Counted from the first letter of the stretch, positions 44,471 through 58,053 are shown. The stretch is DNA of 64,000 nt from Xanthomonas sp. Leaf131 (GCF_001423495.1 NZ_LMOG01000018.1:110745-174744); one strand, 5' to 3'. Notes: generated from the letters alone by a model not told the origin. Made by a program: numbers and translations.

Positions 44471-45334
44471 ATGACAAACAAATCCCCTGTTGCGCTGGTG
44501 ACCGGCGCATCCTCCGGCATCGGTGAAGCGAGCGCCGAGGCATTGGCCGCCGCCGGTTATACGGTGTATGGCACCAGCCGTCGCGGCGCACAGACCGCGC
44601 AGACCGCGCAGCGTGCCTTCAAGCTGCTGGCGCTGGATGTCACCAGCGACGACTCGGTGGATGCGGCCATCCAGGAACTGCTGCGGCTGGAAGGTCGCAT
44701 CGACCTGCTGGTCAACAACGCCGGTTTCGGTGTGTCTCCCGCAGCCGCGGAGGAAAGCTCGATCGAGCAGGCCAAGGCCATTCTCGACACCAACTTTCTT
44801 GGCGTCGTGCGGATGACCCGCGCAGTGGTGCCGCATATGCGCCGCCAAGGCAGCGGCCGCATCATCAATATCGGCTCGATCATCGGGCTGGTGCCCACCC
44901 CGTATGCGGCGCTGTATGCGGCCAGCAAACACGCGGTGGAAGGGTATTCCGAGGCGGTGGACCACGAGCTGCGCAGTTACGGGATCCGGGTCACGGTCAT
45001 CGAGCCGGCCTACACCAAGACCCAGTTCGAGGCGAACAATCTGGCCCCTGACGCGCCGCTGGAAACTTATCGGCAGGTCCGCATGCAGGTTGGCAAGGTG
45101 GTGGCGCAGGCAATGGCGAGTGCAGACGAGCCATCGGTCGTGGCCGACGTGGTGGTGAAAGCGGCCCGCGCCCAGCAGCCCAAGGTGCGCTACACCGCGG
45201 GCAAGATCGCCGGACAACTGGCGTTGTTGCGGCGGTTTGCACCGGCAGGCGTGTTCCAGACGCTGATTCGCAAGAATCTGCACCTGGATGCGAAGACGTC
45301 TGTTGATGCCAAGACACCCACGCACGCCAGTTAA
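44471..45334 (+). CDS. Short-chain dehydrogenase/reductase
   Basis: 287-aa SDR. NADP-type G-A-S-S-G-I-G, N-N-A-G-F-G-V, I-N-I-G-S-I-I-G and catalytic Y-A-A-S-K are present. The C-terminus is extended by ~20 residues past the usual end with K-T-S-V-D-A-K-T-P. It follows the TetR gene by 83 bp on the same strand and precedes an AcuI-like reductase by 113 bp. Substrate unknown. Confidence 0.9.
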   Translation: MTNKSPVALVTGASSGIGEASAEALAAAGYTVYGTSRRGAQTAQTAQRAFKLLALDVTSDDSVDAAIQELLRLEGRIDLLVNNAGFGVSPAAAEESSIEQAKAILDTNFLGVVRMTRAVVPHMRRQGSGRIINIGSIIGLVPTPYAALYAASKHAVEGYSEAVDHELRSYGIRVTVIEPAYTKTQFEANNLAPDAPLETYRQVRMQVGKVVAQAMASADEPSVVADVVVKAARAQQPKVRYTAGKIAGQLALLRRFAPAGVFQTLIRKNLHLDAKTSVDAKTPTHAS

Positions 45335-45447
45335 TTTTTGTGACGCTGCATAGACCAGCAACGGCAGTCGCAGCGACTGCGTGCCGTTGCCGATACACCG
45401 CCGTGGCGCGATAACGCGCGCGGCTTCACTCCGAATAGGAGAAGGCC

Positions 45448-46434
45448 ATGACCTTCAACGCATTACTCGCCAATCAAACCAGCGAGATGGTTGCTACCAG
45501 CATCGTCCAGTTCAGTGAGGACGACCTGATGCCTGGCGATGTCACGGTGGCCATCGACTACTCGACCGTCAACTACAAGGACGCGATGGCGGTCACCGGG
45601 CGTGGCCCGATCATTCGGCAGTTCCCGCTGATTCCCGGTATCGATTTTGCTGGCGTGGTCCAAGCATCCACCTATCCGGGTATTGCGGTTGGAGACCGGG
45701 TGCTGGCCAATGGCTGGGGACTGAGTCAGAGCCACCATGGCGGCTATGCGCAGATGGCGCGGGTGCCCGGCGACTGGTTGATCAAGATTCCGGATGCATT
45801 TTCCACGCACGATGCGATGGCGATCGGCACCGCCGGCTACACCGCCATGCTGGCCGTGTTGGCACTGGAGCATGGCGGGCTGACCCCGGCGCGCGGCGAC
45901 ATTCTGGTCACTGGCGCAAATGGCGGGGCCGGTTCGGTCGCCATTGTTTTGCTGTCGGGCCTGGGCTATCGCGTGGTCGCCTCCACAGGCCGCCTGGAGC
46001 AGGCCGCGTATCTGCACAGCCTGGGCGCCGCCGAGATCATCGACCGTGCCAGCCTGTCCGAACCCGGCTCGCCGATCGGCAAGGAGCGCTGGGCCGGCGT
46101 GGTGGATGCGGTGGGTAGTCACACGCTGGCGAACGCGCTTGCGCAAACCCAATATCGCGGCGTGGTGACCGCCTTTGGCATGGCCCAGGGCGTTGAACTG
46201 CCGGCATCGGTGCTGCCTTTCATCCTGCGCAATGTCACGCTGGCCGGCATCGATTCGGTCAACGCGCCGCAAGCAGCGCGCGTGCAGGCGTGGTCGCGTC
46301 TGGCGCGTGATCTGGATCTGGGCAAACTCGCAACGACAACCCACACCATCGGCCTTGCCGAGGTGCCGCAAATTGCCGTCCAGCTGTTGGAAGGCAAGGT
46401 GCAGGGGCGCACCGTGGTGGACGTGAACGCATGA
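45448..46434 (+). CDS. Acryloyl-CoA-reductase-like MDR oxidoreductase (AcuI/YhdH family)
   Basis: NADPH-dependent reductase of 328 aa; AcuI/YhdH members reduce acryloyl-CoA and protect against acrylate-type electrophiles. Family features: S-T-V-N-Y-K-D-A-M-A, P-G-I-D-F-A-G-V-V, L-A-N-G-W-G-L-S-Q-S-H-H-G-G-Y, V-T-G-A-N-G-G-A-G-S-V. AGGAGA precedes the ATG. Its stop overlaps the next start (ATGA), coupling it to a small membrane protein. Confidence 0.92.
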   Translation: MTFNALLANQTSEMVATSIVQFSEDDLMPGDVTVAIDYSTVNYKDAMAVTGRGPIIRQFPLIPGIDFAGVVQASTYPGIAVGDRVLANGWGLSQSHHGGYAQMARVPGDWLIKIPDAFSTHDAMAIGTAGYTAMLAVLALEHGGLTPARGDILVTGANGGAGSVAIVLLSGLGYRVVASTGRLEQAAYLHSLGAAEIIDRASLSEPGSPIGKERWAGVVDAVGSHTLANALAQTQYRGVVTAFGMAQGVELPASVLPFILRNVTLAGIDSVNAPQAARVQAWSRLARDLDLGKLATTTHTIGLAEVPQIAVQLLEGKVQGRTVVDVNA

Positions 46435-46853
46435 GCACGCCCACCGCGTCACGTGCGTTCCGCTACCTGGCCACGTTATCGGCGTTGTTGCTTTTCGCCT
46501 TGGGCGCCGCCTGGTTGCTTGCGCCTGCGACCATGCTGGCCAACTGGGGCGTCGCGTTCGACAGCAATGCGCTGGGCCTGGTCGGCCGCCGCGCTGCGCC
46601 GCTGTATGCCGCTATCGGCGTCATGCTGGTCCTGGTGAGAAATGCGCCGCCGTCGCCGGGCCGCCGGGCCGTGATCGCAGGCTTCGTTACCGCGTGCCTG
46701 CTGCTGGCAGTGCTGGGCGTTGCGGAGTGGGCGGCCGGGCACGTCAACGCAGGCATCTTTTCGGCGGTCGCGATCGAAGTCGGCTTTCCGCTGGCGTTCC
46801 TGCTGGTGACACGTGCCGATGCCGCACAGCGCCGAAACAAGAACGCGCGCTGA
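46431..46853 (+). CDS. Four-TM inner-membrane protein of unknown function
   Basis: 140 aa with about four hydrophobic helices (~12-33, ~50-68, ~78-98, ~105-125) and few polar loops; small residues are frequent. Translationally coupled to the AcuI-like gene by a four-base overlap. No motif allows a functional call; the context suggests a role related to the oxidoreductase cluster. Confidence 0.82.
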   Translation: MSTPTASRAFRYLATLSALLLFALGAAWLLAPATMLANWGVAFDSNALGLVGRRAAPLYAAIGVMLVLVRNAPPSPGRRAVIAGFVTACLLLAVLGVAEWAAGHVNAGIFSAVAIEVGFPLAFLLVTRADAAQRRNKNAR

Positions 46854-46911
46854 GTGCATGCCTGACAGCACCCGGTGGGGTGTTGTCAGGCGAATCCACG
46901 TTCATAGCGCC

Positions 46912-48342
46912 CTAGGCGCGGTGCCCGCTCATTTCCTGCCCGGCATCCTTGTCGAAACGCACATGCCACCAGGTGGCGCTGAGCGAAATCAGACTCACCA
47001 CGCAGAACGCCAGCGAGAAATCGCGTTGCTGCGGTTGCAGATGGTCGCCGGCCAGCATCGCCAGTTTGAGGATCATCGCGCCGGCGCACACGCCCACCGA
47101 GAGCATCAGTTGCTGCAGCGTGGTGTACAGGCTGCTGGCGCGGCTCATGCGCGATGCGGGGACGTTTTCGTAAGCGATGGTGTTGTAGGCGGCGAACTGG
47201 AACGACATGAAGGCGCCGCAGCACAGCAGCAGGCCGAACATCAGAGCCTGCGGCCAGTCGGGCCGGAAAAAAGCGCACACCATGTAGCCCAGGCTGGCGA
47301 GCACGCCATTGCCGATCAGGCTGTTGCGATAGCCGAAGCGACGCAACAACTGTGGGGTGATGCTGCGCATCAACAATGCGCCAAGCGCGGTGGCCAGAAT
47401 CAAGCGCCCGCTATGCGCGGCGCTCATGCCGAAGCCGATCTGGAATAGCAGCGGCAGCAGGAACGGATGCGCGCCCTGGGTGATGCGCATCAGCGCACCG
47501 CCGATCACCGACAGCCGAAACGAATCGATGCGCAGCAAGCTCAGATCCAGCAGCGGGGCAGGGTGGTGGCGTGCATGCCATAGATATCCCAAGGCTGCGC
47601 CGCCGCCGATGGCCAATAGCCAACTCGCTTTGCCGATACCGTCTTCCTGGCTGACCATTTCCAGGCCGAACAACAAACAGCCCAATGCGGTGCCGCACAG
47701 CACGAAACCGCGCAGATCGAAGCGGGCAGGGGCCGACTCGGTGGGAATCTCCGGGATGAAACGGCGCACCAGCAAAAAGCCGGCGATGCCGATCGGCACG
47801 TTGATGTAGAAGATCCAGCGCCAATCCAGATACGAGACGAACAATCCGCCCAGCGGCGGGCCAAGCATCGGGCCGATGAAAGCCGGCACCAGCGTCCAGG
47901 CCATCGCCGACACCAGATGCCGGCGCTCGACGGTGCGCAGCAGGATCAGCCGGCCGAGCGGGGCCATCATCGCGCCGCCGGCACCTTGCAGCACGCGCGC
48001 GGCGACCATGGTGGGCAGGCTGTCGGCCAGCGAACACAGGATCGAGCCGCCGACGAACACCCAGATCGACGCGCCGAACACGCGGCGCAGACCGAAGCGG
48101 TCGGCGATCGCGCCGCTGGCCGGAATCAGCACCGCCAGCGCCAGCAGATAGCTGGTCATGGCGATGCTCATGGCCGGCGCGGCGACGCCGAAGTCGCGCG
48201 CCAGGGTGGGCAGCGCGGTCGCCAGCACGGTCGCGTCCATCTGCTCCATGAAAATGGCGCAGGCCAGAATCAGCGAGATGATGCGGTAATCGGGATAACG
48301 CGGCGGCGGCGTGGCGCCGGCCTCGGACACGCTGGAGGACAT
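46912..48342 (-). CDS. MFS drug exporter, DHA2 family (EmrB/QacA type, 14 TM)
   Basis: Proton-driven exporter of 476 aa. Motif D1-like start I-I-S-L-I-L-A-C-A-I-F-M-E-Q-M-D-A-T-V-L-A-T-A-L-P-T (broken here for listing), motif A G-A-I-A-D-R-F-G-L-R-R-V-F, motif C G-P-M-L-G-P-P-L-G-G. ATG at 48342 starts M-S-S-S-V-S-E; the open frame upstream is not protein-like. Convergent with the AcuI set. No membrane-fusion partner lies next to it. Substrate unknown. Confidence 0.93.
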   Translation of the reverse strand: MSSSVSEAGATPPPRYPDYRIISLILACAIFMEQMDATVLATALPTLARDFGVAAPAMSIAMTSYLLALAVLIPASGAIADRFGLRRVFGASIWVFVGGSILCSLADSLPTMVAARVLQGAGGAMMAPLGRLILLRTVERRHLVSAMAWTLVPAFIGPMLGPPLGGLFVSYLDWRWIFYINVPIGIAGFLLVRRFIPEIPTESAPARFDLRGFVLCGTALGCLLFGLEMVSQEDGIGKASWLLAIGGGAALGYLWHARHHPAPLLDLSLLRIDSFRLSVIGGALMRITQGAHPFLLPLLFQIGFGMSAAHSGRLILATALGALLMRSITPQLLRRFGYRNSLIGNGVLASLGYMVCAFFRPDWPQALMFGLLLCCGAFMSFQFAAYNTIAYENVPASRMSRASSLYTTLQQLMLSVGVCAGAMILKLAMLAGDHLQPQQRDFSLAFCVVSLISLSATWWHVRFDKDAGQEMSGHRA

Positions 48343-48642
48343 CGGACTCTCGGTTGCAGAGCCGCATCCGTGGCGCCGCAGACGGCAACCGGAACGGCCC
48401 GCGTCGCACGGTGTTATGCGGCGCAACATGGGTATTGTCCGCTGGTGTGGGGGAGAGGTTCAAGCGCACGTGGGTAACAGTGCGTGTGGGTTGATGTAGA
48501 CGTGGTGGTTTGGATGTTGGATGGCGGATGTCGGTCTTGATGCAGAGGTTGGCGGCTAAGGCAGCTGATGGTCACGCAGTACGCGAGCAGTTAGATGGCG
48601 CGTCTGGTAAATGGCGCATCTGGCTGGCCGACCCTGGCTGGC

Positions 48643-48816
48643 CGTACCCTCATCCGGCGCTGCGCGCCACCTTCTCCCGATGGGAGAAGGGATCGCAAAG
48701 CCCCTCTCCCTGCGGGGCACCAAGGCACTGCTTGCGCGACACTGTCGCGCGTGCCTTGGTGCGCACGCGCTGCTAGCGCGGGCCGGGGCGCGGAGAGAGG
48801 GGTTGGGGTGAGGGTC
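48643..48816. repeat. Palindromic intergenic repeat, CCTTCTCCC family, copy 4
   Basis: Starts GTACCCTCATCCGGCGCTGC, has CCTTCTCCCGATGGGAGAAG, then an insert with GCACCAAGGCACTGC ... GTGCCTTGGTGC able to pair, and ends GGTTGGGGTGAGGGTCC. It occupies the gap between the MFS and HD-GYP genes; the rest of 48343-48840 shows no gene. Confidence 0.75.
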
Positions 48817-48840
48817 CGGCGGAAGACAGCCAACTTCAGA

Positions 48841-49833
48841 TCAACGCTGCGCAGCCGGGCTGTCCCAGGCGTCCTTGATCTCCAGGATCTGCGGCAACGC
48901 CTCGCGGAAATGCTGCACCAGGCGCGGTTCCAGTTGTTTGCCGGCCATGCTGTCGAGTTTTCGCATGGCGTCTTCCACCGTCCACGGCGCTTTGTAGGCG
49001 CGCCGCCCGCACAGTGCGTCGAAGACGTCGGCCACCGCCACGATGCGCGCGGATTCGGGAATCGCATCGCCGGCCAGGCCCCTGGGGTAGCCGCTGCCGT
49101 CCCAGCATTCGTGATGATGCAGCGCGATTTCTGCGGCTAGCCGGAACACCGGGCCGCGGCCGTGGCGGAGCAAATCGTGCCCCACCTGCGGATGCTGCCG
49201 CACCACCGAGCGTTCGTGTTCGTCCAGCGAGTCGGACTTGTGCAGGATGCTGCCGGGCACCGCGATCTTGCCGGCGTCATGCAGCGGCGCGGCGTCCTGC
49301 AGCACTTGCGCCTGTTGCGTGGACCAACCCACTGTTTCGGCCAGCACCCGCGCATACACGGCCATGCGCCAGATATGCGCGCCGGTATCTGCGTCCTGGC
49401 CCTGGCCGGCGGTGCCGAGCAGGTGGATCGCATCGCGGTATTGCAGCGCCAGGCGCGCATTTTCGGCCAGCTTCAGTTGGGTGGCGATGCGTGCCTTGAG
49501 CAGCGCGGGCGAATAGGGCTTGCTGACATAATCGGCCGCGCCCGCTTCCAGCCCCACGCGTTCGTCGTGTTCGCTGCTGCGCGAGGTCACGAACAGGATC
49601 GGAATGGCGGTGCTGGACGGCTGCTGCTTGAGCGTGCGCGCCACCGCATAGCCGTCCATGTCGGGCAATTCCACATCCAGCAGGATCAATGCCGGCGCGT
49701 GGCGGCTCACCGCATCCAGCGCTTCGCCGCCGGATTTGGCGAACACCAGCGGGAAATCGTCTCGCAGCAGCTGGCGCAGGGTCGCCAGATTGCTGGATTC
49801 ATCGTCGACACAGAGCAAGGGACGGGACGGCAT
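48841..49833 (-). CDS. Response regulator with HD-GYP c-di-GMP phosphodiesterase domain (RpfG-like)
   Basis: 330-aa two-domain protein. REC (~5-120): acidic pocket C-V-D-D and phosphoacceptor D53 in L-L-D-V-E-L-P-D, K in S-K-P-Y. HD-GYP (~145-320): L-H-D-A-G-K-I-A-V-P and H-H-H-E-C-W-D-G-S-G-Y-P-R-G-L, all catalytic features present, so likely an active c-di-GMP hydrolase. Same layout as RpfG, but the neighbour is a different kinase. Its start lies 32 bp from the kinase stop, so the two form an operon. Confidence 0.93.
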   Translation of the reverse strand: MPSRPLLCVDDESSNLATLRQLLRDDFPLVFAKSGGEALDAVSRHAPALILLDVELPDMDGYAVARTLKQQPSSTAIPILFVTSRSSEHDERVGLEAGAADYVSKPYSPALLKARIATQLKLAENARLALQYRDAIHLLGTAGQGQDADTGAHIWRMAVYARVLAETVGWSTQQAQVLQDAAPLHDAGKIAVPGSILHKSDSLDEHERSVVRQHPQVGHDLLRHGRGPVFRLAAEIALHHHECWDGSGYPRGLAGDAIPESARIVAVADVFDALCGRRAYKAPWTVEDAMRKLDSMAGKQLEPRLVQHFREALPQILEIKDAWDSPAAQR

Positions 49834-49865
49834 GCTGGATCCTTGCGAACCGCCGGGGGCAGCGG

Positions 49866-53960
<4,095 letters not shown>

Positions 53961-54131
53961 TTCGGTTCCTTTGCCTTGCCTGTTGCGTGCCCAGTGTCCT
54001 GGCCGATAGCGAGATCGGCCTCGTGGTACCGCTTGACGATGATCCCGGTGTTTGCAGCATTCCCCTGGTGCTGCAACGCGCCTTTTTCAGTGGGCGGCCG
54101 TCAGTGAAGGATCAACGTCACTGCCAATGCA

Positions 54132-55436
54132 TCAGAACGAGAGCCAGATCGACAGTGCGTGAAGGGCGAGGCCAATCAGTCCACCAACCAGCGTTCCATT
54201 AAAGCGAATGTATTGCAGATCGCGCCCGACCCCCAATTCCAATTGTTCGACGAGGTGACGTTCGTCCCAACTTTTCATCGTCGATGCAATATGTTCGGTC
54301 ACCGAGACACGCAAGCGCGAGGTGAGTTTGTCGGCAGCCTGCAACATATGCTGATTGAGCGCGTCACGCAGTGAGGGATCCGACGACAACGCCTGGCCGA
54401 GCGATTGCATCGAGCGCTCCATGTGCGCGGCCATCGACGATTGTTCACGCGCCAGGTCGTTGCGCAGCGCATCGCGAATCTCGCCCCACAGGCCCTGCAC
54501 ATACTCCTGCAATGCCGGATGTTCGATCGCGCGCTGCTTGAGCTCTTCTACGCGCACCGCCATTTCCGGCTCGTCGCGCAGGCGCGCGATGTAGCGCTGC
54601 AGCCACGCCTCGTAGTCGAGTCTGATTGGGTGCTCGGGCGTCTTGAGAATGTCCTGCAGTTCTTCGATCGCTGCACGTGCCATGCGGTCGGCCAGGCTGT
54701 CGCCGATCTCTTCGATCGGCTTGACCCAGTTCACCGTGCCGACCAGCTTGGGCCACTCGCGCCGCGCGTAGCGCACGATCAGGGCCGACGCCCGCGTCTT
54801 GACCTGTTCCTGGTCCAGCCACTCGCCCAGCCGCAGCAGGACTTCATCCAGCAACTTCTGATGACGGCCGTCGGTGGTGAGCAGCGCCATCACATCGCCG
54901 GCAGTGGCGGCGGCATTCCATTTACGCAGGCGGTCGACGACGAAGCGTTGGATCGCGCCACGCACGGCCTCTTCGTCCAGCAACTCCAGCGCCTGCTGCA
55001 TCCAGCCGCGCGCCATCTGCGCCAGCATGCGTGCCTGCTCGGGTTTGGCCAGCCATTCGCCGAGCCGGCTGGCCGGGTCGAACACGCGCAGCTTGTCCAT
55101 CAATGCATCGGGCGCGAGGAACTGGTCGCGCACGAAACCGGCCAGGCCATCGGCCAGGCGGTCCTTGCCGCGCGGCAGGATGGCGGTATGCGGAATCGGC
55201 AGCCCCATCGGGCGGCGGAACAACGCCACCACCGCGAACCAGTCGGCCAGCGCACCCACGGTGGCGGCCTCGCAAAAGGCCGATACCCAGGCCCACACGC
55301 CTTGTTCGCCCATCAGGTGGCTGACGATGAAGCCGGCGAACATGGCCAGCAACAGGGCCACCGCCAACAGCTTCATGCGCTGCAGCTGGGCACGACGGGG
55401 ATCGATGGGGCGGGGAGTGCTGACGCTTGGTTCCAT
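54132..55436 (-). CDS. DUF445 family inner-membrane protein (YjiN-like)
   Basis: 434 aa with one or two N-terminal TM segments (~22-42, L-L-A-V-A-L-L-L-A-M-F-A-G-F-I-V; then A-A-T-V-G-A-L-A-D-W-F-A-V-V-A-L-F, the DUF445 signature). There follows a long helical region and a final hydrophobic segment (L-V-G-G-L-I-G-L-A-L-H-A-L). The signature and end place it in DUF445; function is unknown in general. ATG at 55436 gives M-E-P-S-V-S-T-P; the longer frame runs into the repeat zone. Confidence 0.9.
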   Translation of the reverse strand: MEPSVSTPRPIDPRRAQLQRMKLLAVALLLAMFAGFIVSHLMGEQGVWAWVSAFCEAATVGALADWFAVVALFRRPMGLPIPHTAILPRGKDRLADGLAGFVRDQFLAPDALMDKLRVFDPASRLGEWLAKPEQARMLAQMARGWMQQALELLDEEAVRGAIQRFVVDRLRKWNAAATAGDVMALLTTDGRHQKLLDEVLLRLGEWLDQEQVKTRASALIVRYARREWPKLVGTVNWVKPIEEIGDSLADRMARAAIEELQDILKTPEHPIRLDYEAWLQRYIARLRDEPEMAVRVEELKQRAIEHPALQEYVQGLWGEIRDALRNDLAREQSSMAAHMERSMQSLGQALSSDPSLRDALNQHMLQAADKLTSRLRVSVTEHIASTMKSWDERHLVEQLELGVGRDLQYIRFNGTLVGGLIGLALHALSIWLSF

Positions 55437-55510
55437 GGCCTGAGTGTACCCAGTCGCGTGCGGATGGCATGTCCACAGCGATGCTTGCCAGCAGCCCTGC
55501 AAGCGTGGTC

Positions 55511-55576
55511 GTAGGAGCGCCCTCGGGCGCGATGGCGTTAGCGGGAAAGCTTCATCGCGCCCGATGGCGCTCCTAC
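55511..55576. repeat. REP-like palindrome GTAGGAGCG, copy 1
   Basis: GTAGGAGCGCCCTCGGGCGC ... ATCGCGCCCGATGGCGCTCCTAC: ends are inverted repeats around a GGCGTTAGCGGGAAAGC centre. A half copy ending GGTGCGCTCCTACGGGG occurs at ~29250-29270. With copy 2 it occupies the gap between DUF445 and the ParB-like gene. Confidence 0.8.
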
Positions 55577-55637
55577 GGGTGGTTGCAGCGATCGGTCTTG
55601 GGTGGTTTGCCGTTTGCGATTGCGGCGTGATGGCCCG

Positions 55638-55703
55638 GTAGGAGCGCGCTTGCGCGCGATGGCATTACCGGGAAAGCCGCGTCGCGCCCAGGTGCGCTCC
55701 TAC
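55638..55703. repeat. REP-like palindrome GTAGGAGCG, copy 2
   Basis: GTAGGAGCGCGCTTGCGCGC ... GTCGCGCCCAGGTGCGCTCCTAC, same direction and length as copy 1 with sequence drift in the loop. No gene in the gap. Confidence 0.8.
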
Positions 55704-55731
55704 GGGTGACGCGCTGCGATCGGGCGTGCAC

Positions 55732-56589
55732 TCAGCCGCGCAGGCGCTCCAGCTGCGATTGCAGTGCAGCCACCTTGATCTGCAGCGCGGCGTTTTCATT
55801 TTCCAGCTCGGTGACGCGGCGCTGCAAGGCTTTCACGTCGCGGCGTTCGGCTTCGCCGCCTTCGGCTTCGTCGGGCTTGGGTTTGCGCTTGGCATCGCGC
55901 ACGCGCTTGGCGGCCTGCTTGAGCTCGGCCTTGCCGGCCTGCGCGGCGGCGCGTTGCTCGTCCTCGGACAAGGTGGCCACGGCGGCGGCGGCGCTGATCG
56001 AGATTTCGCCGGCCCGCACGGCCTGCACCACTTCCGGAGCGGCCTGTTTGTGGATGCGTTCGATCATCACCACCTGGCTGTTGCTCAGGCGTGCCTCGCG
56101 CGCCAGCTCGGCGCGGCTGACCGGGGTGGAGGTCTCTTCCCACGGCGGGCTGTCGTTGTCTTCGGTATTGCGTGCGGTGCTGTCATCGAGGCCGGTGTCG
56201 GGCTGGTCATCTCCAACCACTGGCGGCGCTTCGGCGGCTGCATCGGCATCGCGCTGGCTGCGCTGGCGCACGGCCAGGATCTCGCGCTTGCGCAGCGCCA
56301 GCACGCCACGCTGGAAATCCGACACGCTGCGCCGGCCCAGGTGCTGCTCGATCATCCACAGATGCACGTCCTGCAGCGACTGGAAGCGCGGGTTCTGCAC
56401 GGTCTGGAACGGCAGATCGTGCTTCTGGCAAATGCCGTAGCGGTTGTGGCCATCCACCAGCACCTCCCCCCACAGCACCAGCGCATCGCGGCAGCCTTCG
56501 GCCAGCAGGCTGCGTTCCAGCGCCTCGTGCTCGTCGGGCGTCAGCGGGTCGATATAGGCCTTGAGTTCTTCTTTGACAACGATGTTCAT
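55732..56589 (-). CDS. ParB-like N-terminal domain protein
   Basis: 285 aa. Residues ~1-95 resemble a ParB/Srx-fold domain (I-D-P-L-T-P-D-E-H, then V-L-V-D-G-H-N-R-Y, where D-G-H-N-R-Y is the recognisable motif). A predicted helix-turn-helix-like part follows (~165-185, V-S-R-A-E-L-A-R-E-A-R-L-S-N-S-Q-V). The protein ends in a coiled coil (~235-285, L-Q-R-R-V-T-E-L-E-N-E-N). No parA neighbour and no parS seen, so it is not the chromosome-partition ParB. Probably a DNA-binding or nucleotide-using solitary member. ATG at 56589 starts M-N-I-V-V-K-E-E-L. Confidence 0.82.
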   Translation of the reverse strand: MNIVVKEELKAYIDPLTPDEHEALERSLLAEGCRDALVLWGEVLVDGHNRYGICQKHDLPFQTVQNPRFQSLQDVHLWMIEQHLGRRSVSDFQRGVLALRKREILAVRQRSQRDADAAAEAPPVVGDDQPDTGLDDSTARNTEDNDSPPWEETSTPVSRAELAREARLSNSQVVMIERIHKQAAPEVVQAVRAGEISISAAAAVATLSEDEQRAAAQAGKAELKQAAKRVRDAKRKPKPDEAEGGEAERRDVKALQRRVTELENENAALQIKVAALQSQLERLRG

Positions 56590-56700
56590 GCGGCAACTGC
56601 GGGGAAGTGCGGGGCCGGCATTGTAGTGAGCCTGCACCGGCTTTGCGCGCTTGACCGCGACGCGCCCGGGCGCTACACGCGGGCGCTTATGCCGCCGCCT

Positions 56701-58053
56701 TCAGGCCGTGCTGCGCAGGATCCTGCCCAGCGTTTCGACGATCTGCCCGATCTGCTCGGGCGTGACGATCAGCGGTGGCGACAGCGCGATGACATCGCCG
56801 GTGACGCGCACCAGCAAGCCGCCTTCGTGGAAGCAGCGCTCGAACACCTCGTAGCCGCGTGCGCCCGGTGCGCCGTCGCGCGGTGCCAGCTCGATCGCGC
56901 CGATCAGGCCGACGTTGCGGATGTCGATGACGTGCGGCAGCCCGCGCAGGCCGTGCAGCGCGTCTTCCCAGTGCGGGCCAAGCGTGATCGCGCGGTCGAA
57001 CAGGTGTTCTTCGGCGTAGGTATCCAGCGTGGCGATTGCGGCTGCGCAGGCCAGCGGGTGGCCGGAATAGGTATAGCCGTGGAAGAGCTCGATCGCCGCC
57101 TCCGGGCCGTGCATGAAGGCGTCATGGATCGCATCGGCCACCAGCACTGCGCCCATCGGCACGGTGCCGCTGGTCAGGCCCTTGGCGGCGGTGATCAGAT
57201 CCGGGGTGACGCCGAAGCGCTGCGCTGCAAACGCCTCGCCGACCCGGCCGAAGCCGGTGATCACTTCGTCGAACACCAGCACGATGCCGTGGCGGTCGCA
57301 GATGGCGCGCAGCCGCTGCAGATAGCCTTGCGGCGGCAGGATCACCCCAGCCGAGCCGGACACCGGTTCGACGAAGACCGCGGCAATGGTGGACGCGTCG
57401 TGCAAGGTGATCAGCCGTTCCAGATCGTCGGCCAGCTCGGCGCCGTGCGCAGGCAGGCCACGTGAGTAGGCATTGCGTTCGATATCGAGCGTGTGCCGCA
57501 GATGGTCGGTGCCGGCCAGCAGCGGGCCGAACCATTTGCGGTTGTTGGGCAGCCCGCCGATCGACATGCCGCCGAAGCCCACCCCGTGGTACGCCTTCTC
57601 GCGGCCGATGAAGCGGGTGCGCTGGCCTTCGCCGCGCAGGCGGTGGTAGGCCAGCACGATCTTCATCGCGCTATCCACCGCCTCCGAGCCGGAATTGGTG
57701 AAGAACACATGGCCCAGCCCCGGCGGTGCGATCGCGGCCAGCCGCTGTGCCAGCACGAACGGCAGCGGTGAGCCCATCTGAAAGGTCGGTGCGAAATCCA
57801 GCGTGCCGGCCTGTTCGCGGATCGCCGCCACGATGCGTGCGCGGCCATGGCCGGCGTTGCAGCACCACAGGCCGGCGGCGCCGTCCAGGATCTGGCGGCC
57901 ATCGACATCGCGGTAGTACATGCCGGCGGCTGAGGCCAGCAGGCGCGGGCGTGCCTTGAACTGGCGGTTGGCGGTGAACGGCATCCAGAACGCGTCCAAC
58001 TGCGACGGTGCCGGCAGCGCCTGCGCCTGGTCGCTCAGCGGGTGGTCGTGCAT
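56701..58053 (-). CDS. Omega-amino acid:pyruvate-type aminotransferase (class III)
   Basis: 450-aa PLP enzyme close in pattern to beta-alanine/omega-amino acid:pyruvate aminotransferases: F-W-M-P-F-T-A-N-R at the start, F-T-N-S-G-S-E-A-V, V-F-D-E-V-I-T-G-F-G-R, and the PLP lysine in T-A-A-K-G-L-T-S-G. ATG at 58053 was preferred over 58065 because GGAG lies six bases before it. Possible roles are beta-alanine, GABA or polyamine breakdown. It stands alone between the ParB-like gene and the formate/oxalate cluster. Confidence 0.9.
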   Translation of the reverse strand: MHDHPLSDQAQALPAPSQLDAFWMPFTANRQFKARPRLLASAAGMYYRDVDGRQILDGAAGLWCCNAGHGRARIVAAIREQAGTLDFAPTFQMGSPLPFVLAQRLAAIAPPGLGHVFFTNSGSEAVDSAMKIVLAYHRLRGEGQRTRFIGREKAYHGVGFGGMSIGGLPNNRKWFGPLLAGTDHLRHTLDIERNAYSRGLPAHGAELADDLERLITLHDASTIAAVFVEPVSGSAGVILPPQGYLQRLRAICDRHGIVLVFDEVITGFGRVGEAFAAQRFGVTPDLITAAKGLTSGTVPMGAVLVADAIHDAFMHGPEAAIELFHGYTYSGHPLACAAAIATLDTYAEEHLFDRAITLGPHWEDALHGLRGLPHVIDIRNVGLIGAIELAPRDGAPGARGYEVFERCFHEGGLLVRVTGDVIALSPPLIVTPEQIGQIVETLGRILRSTA

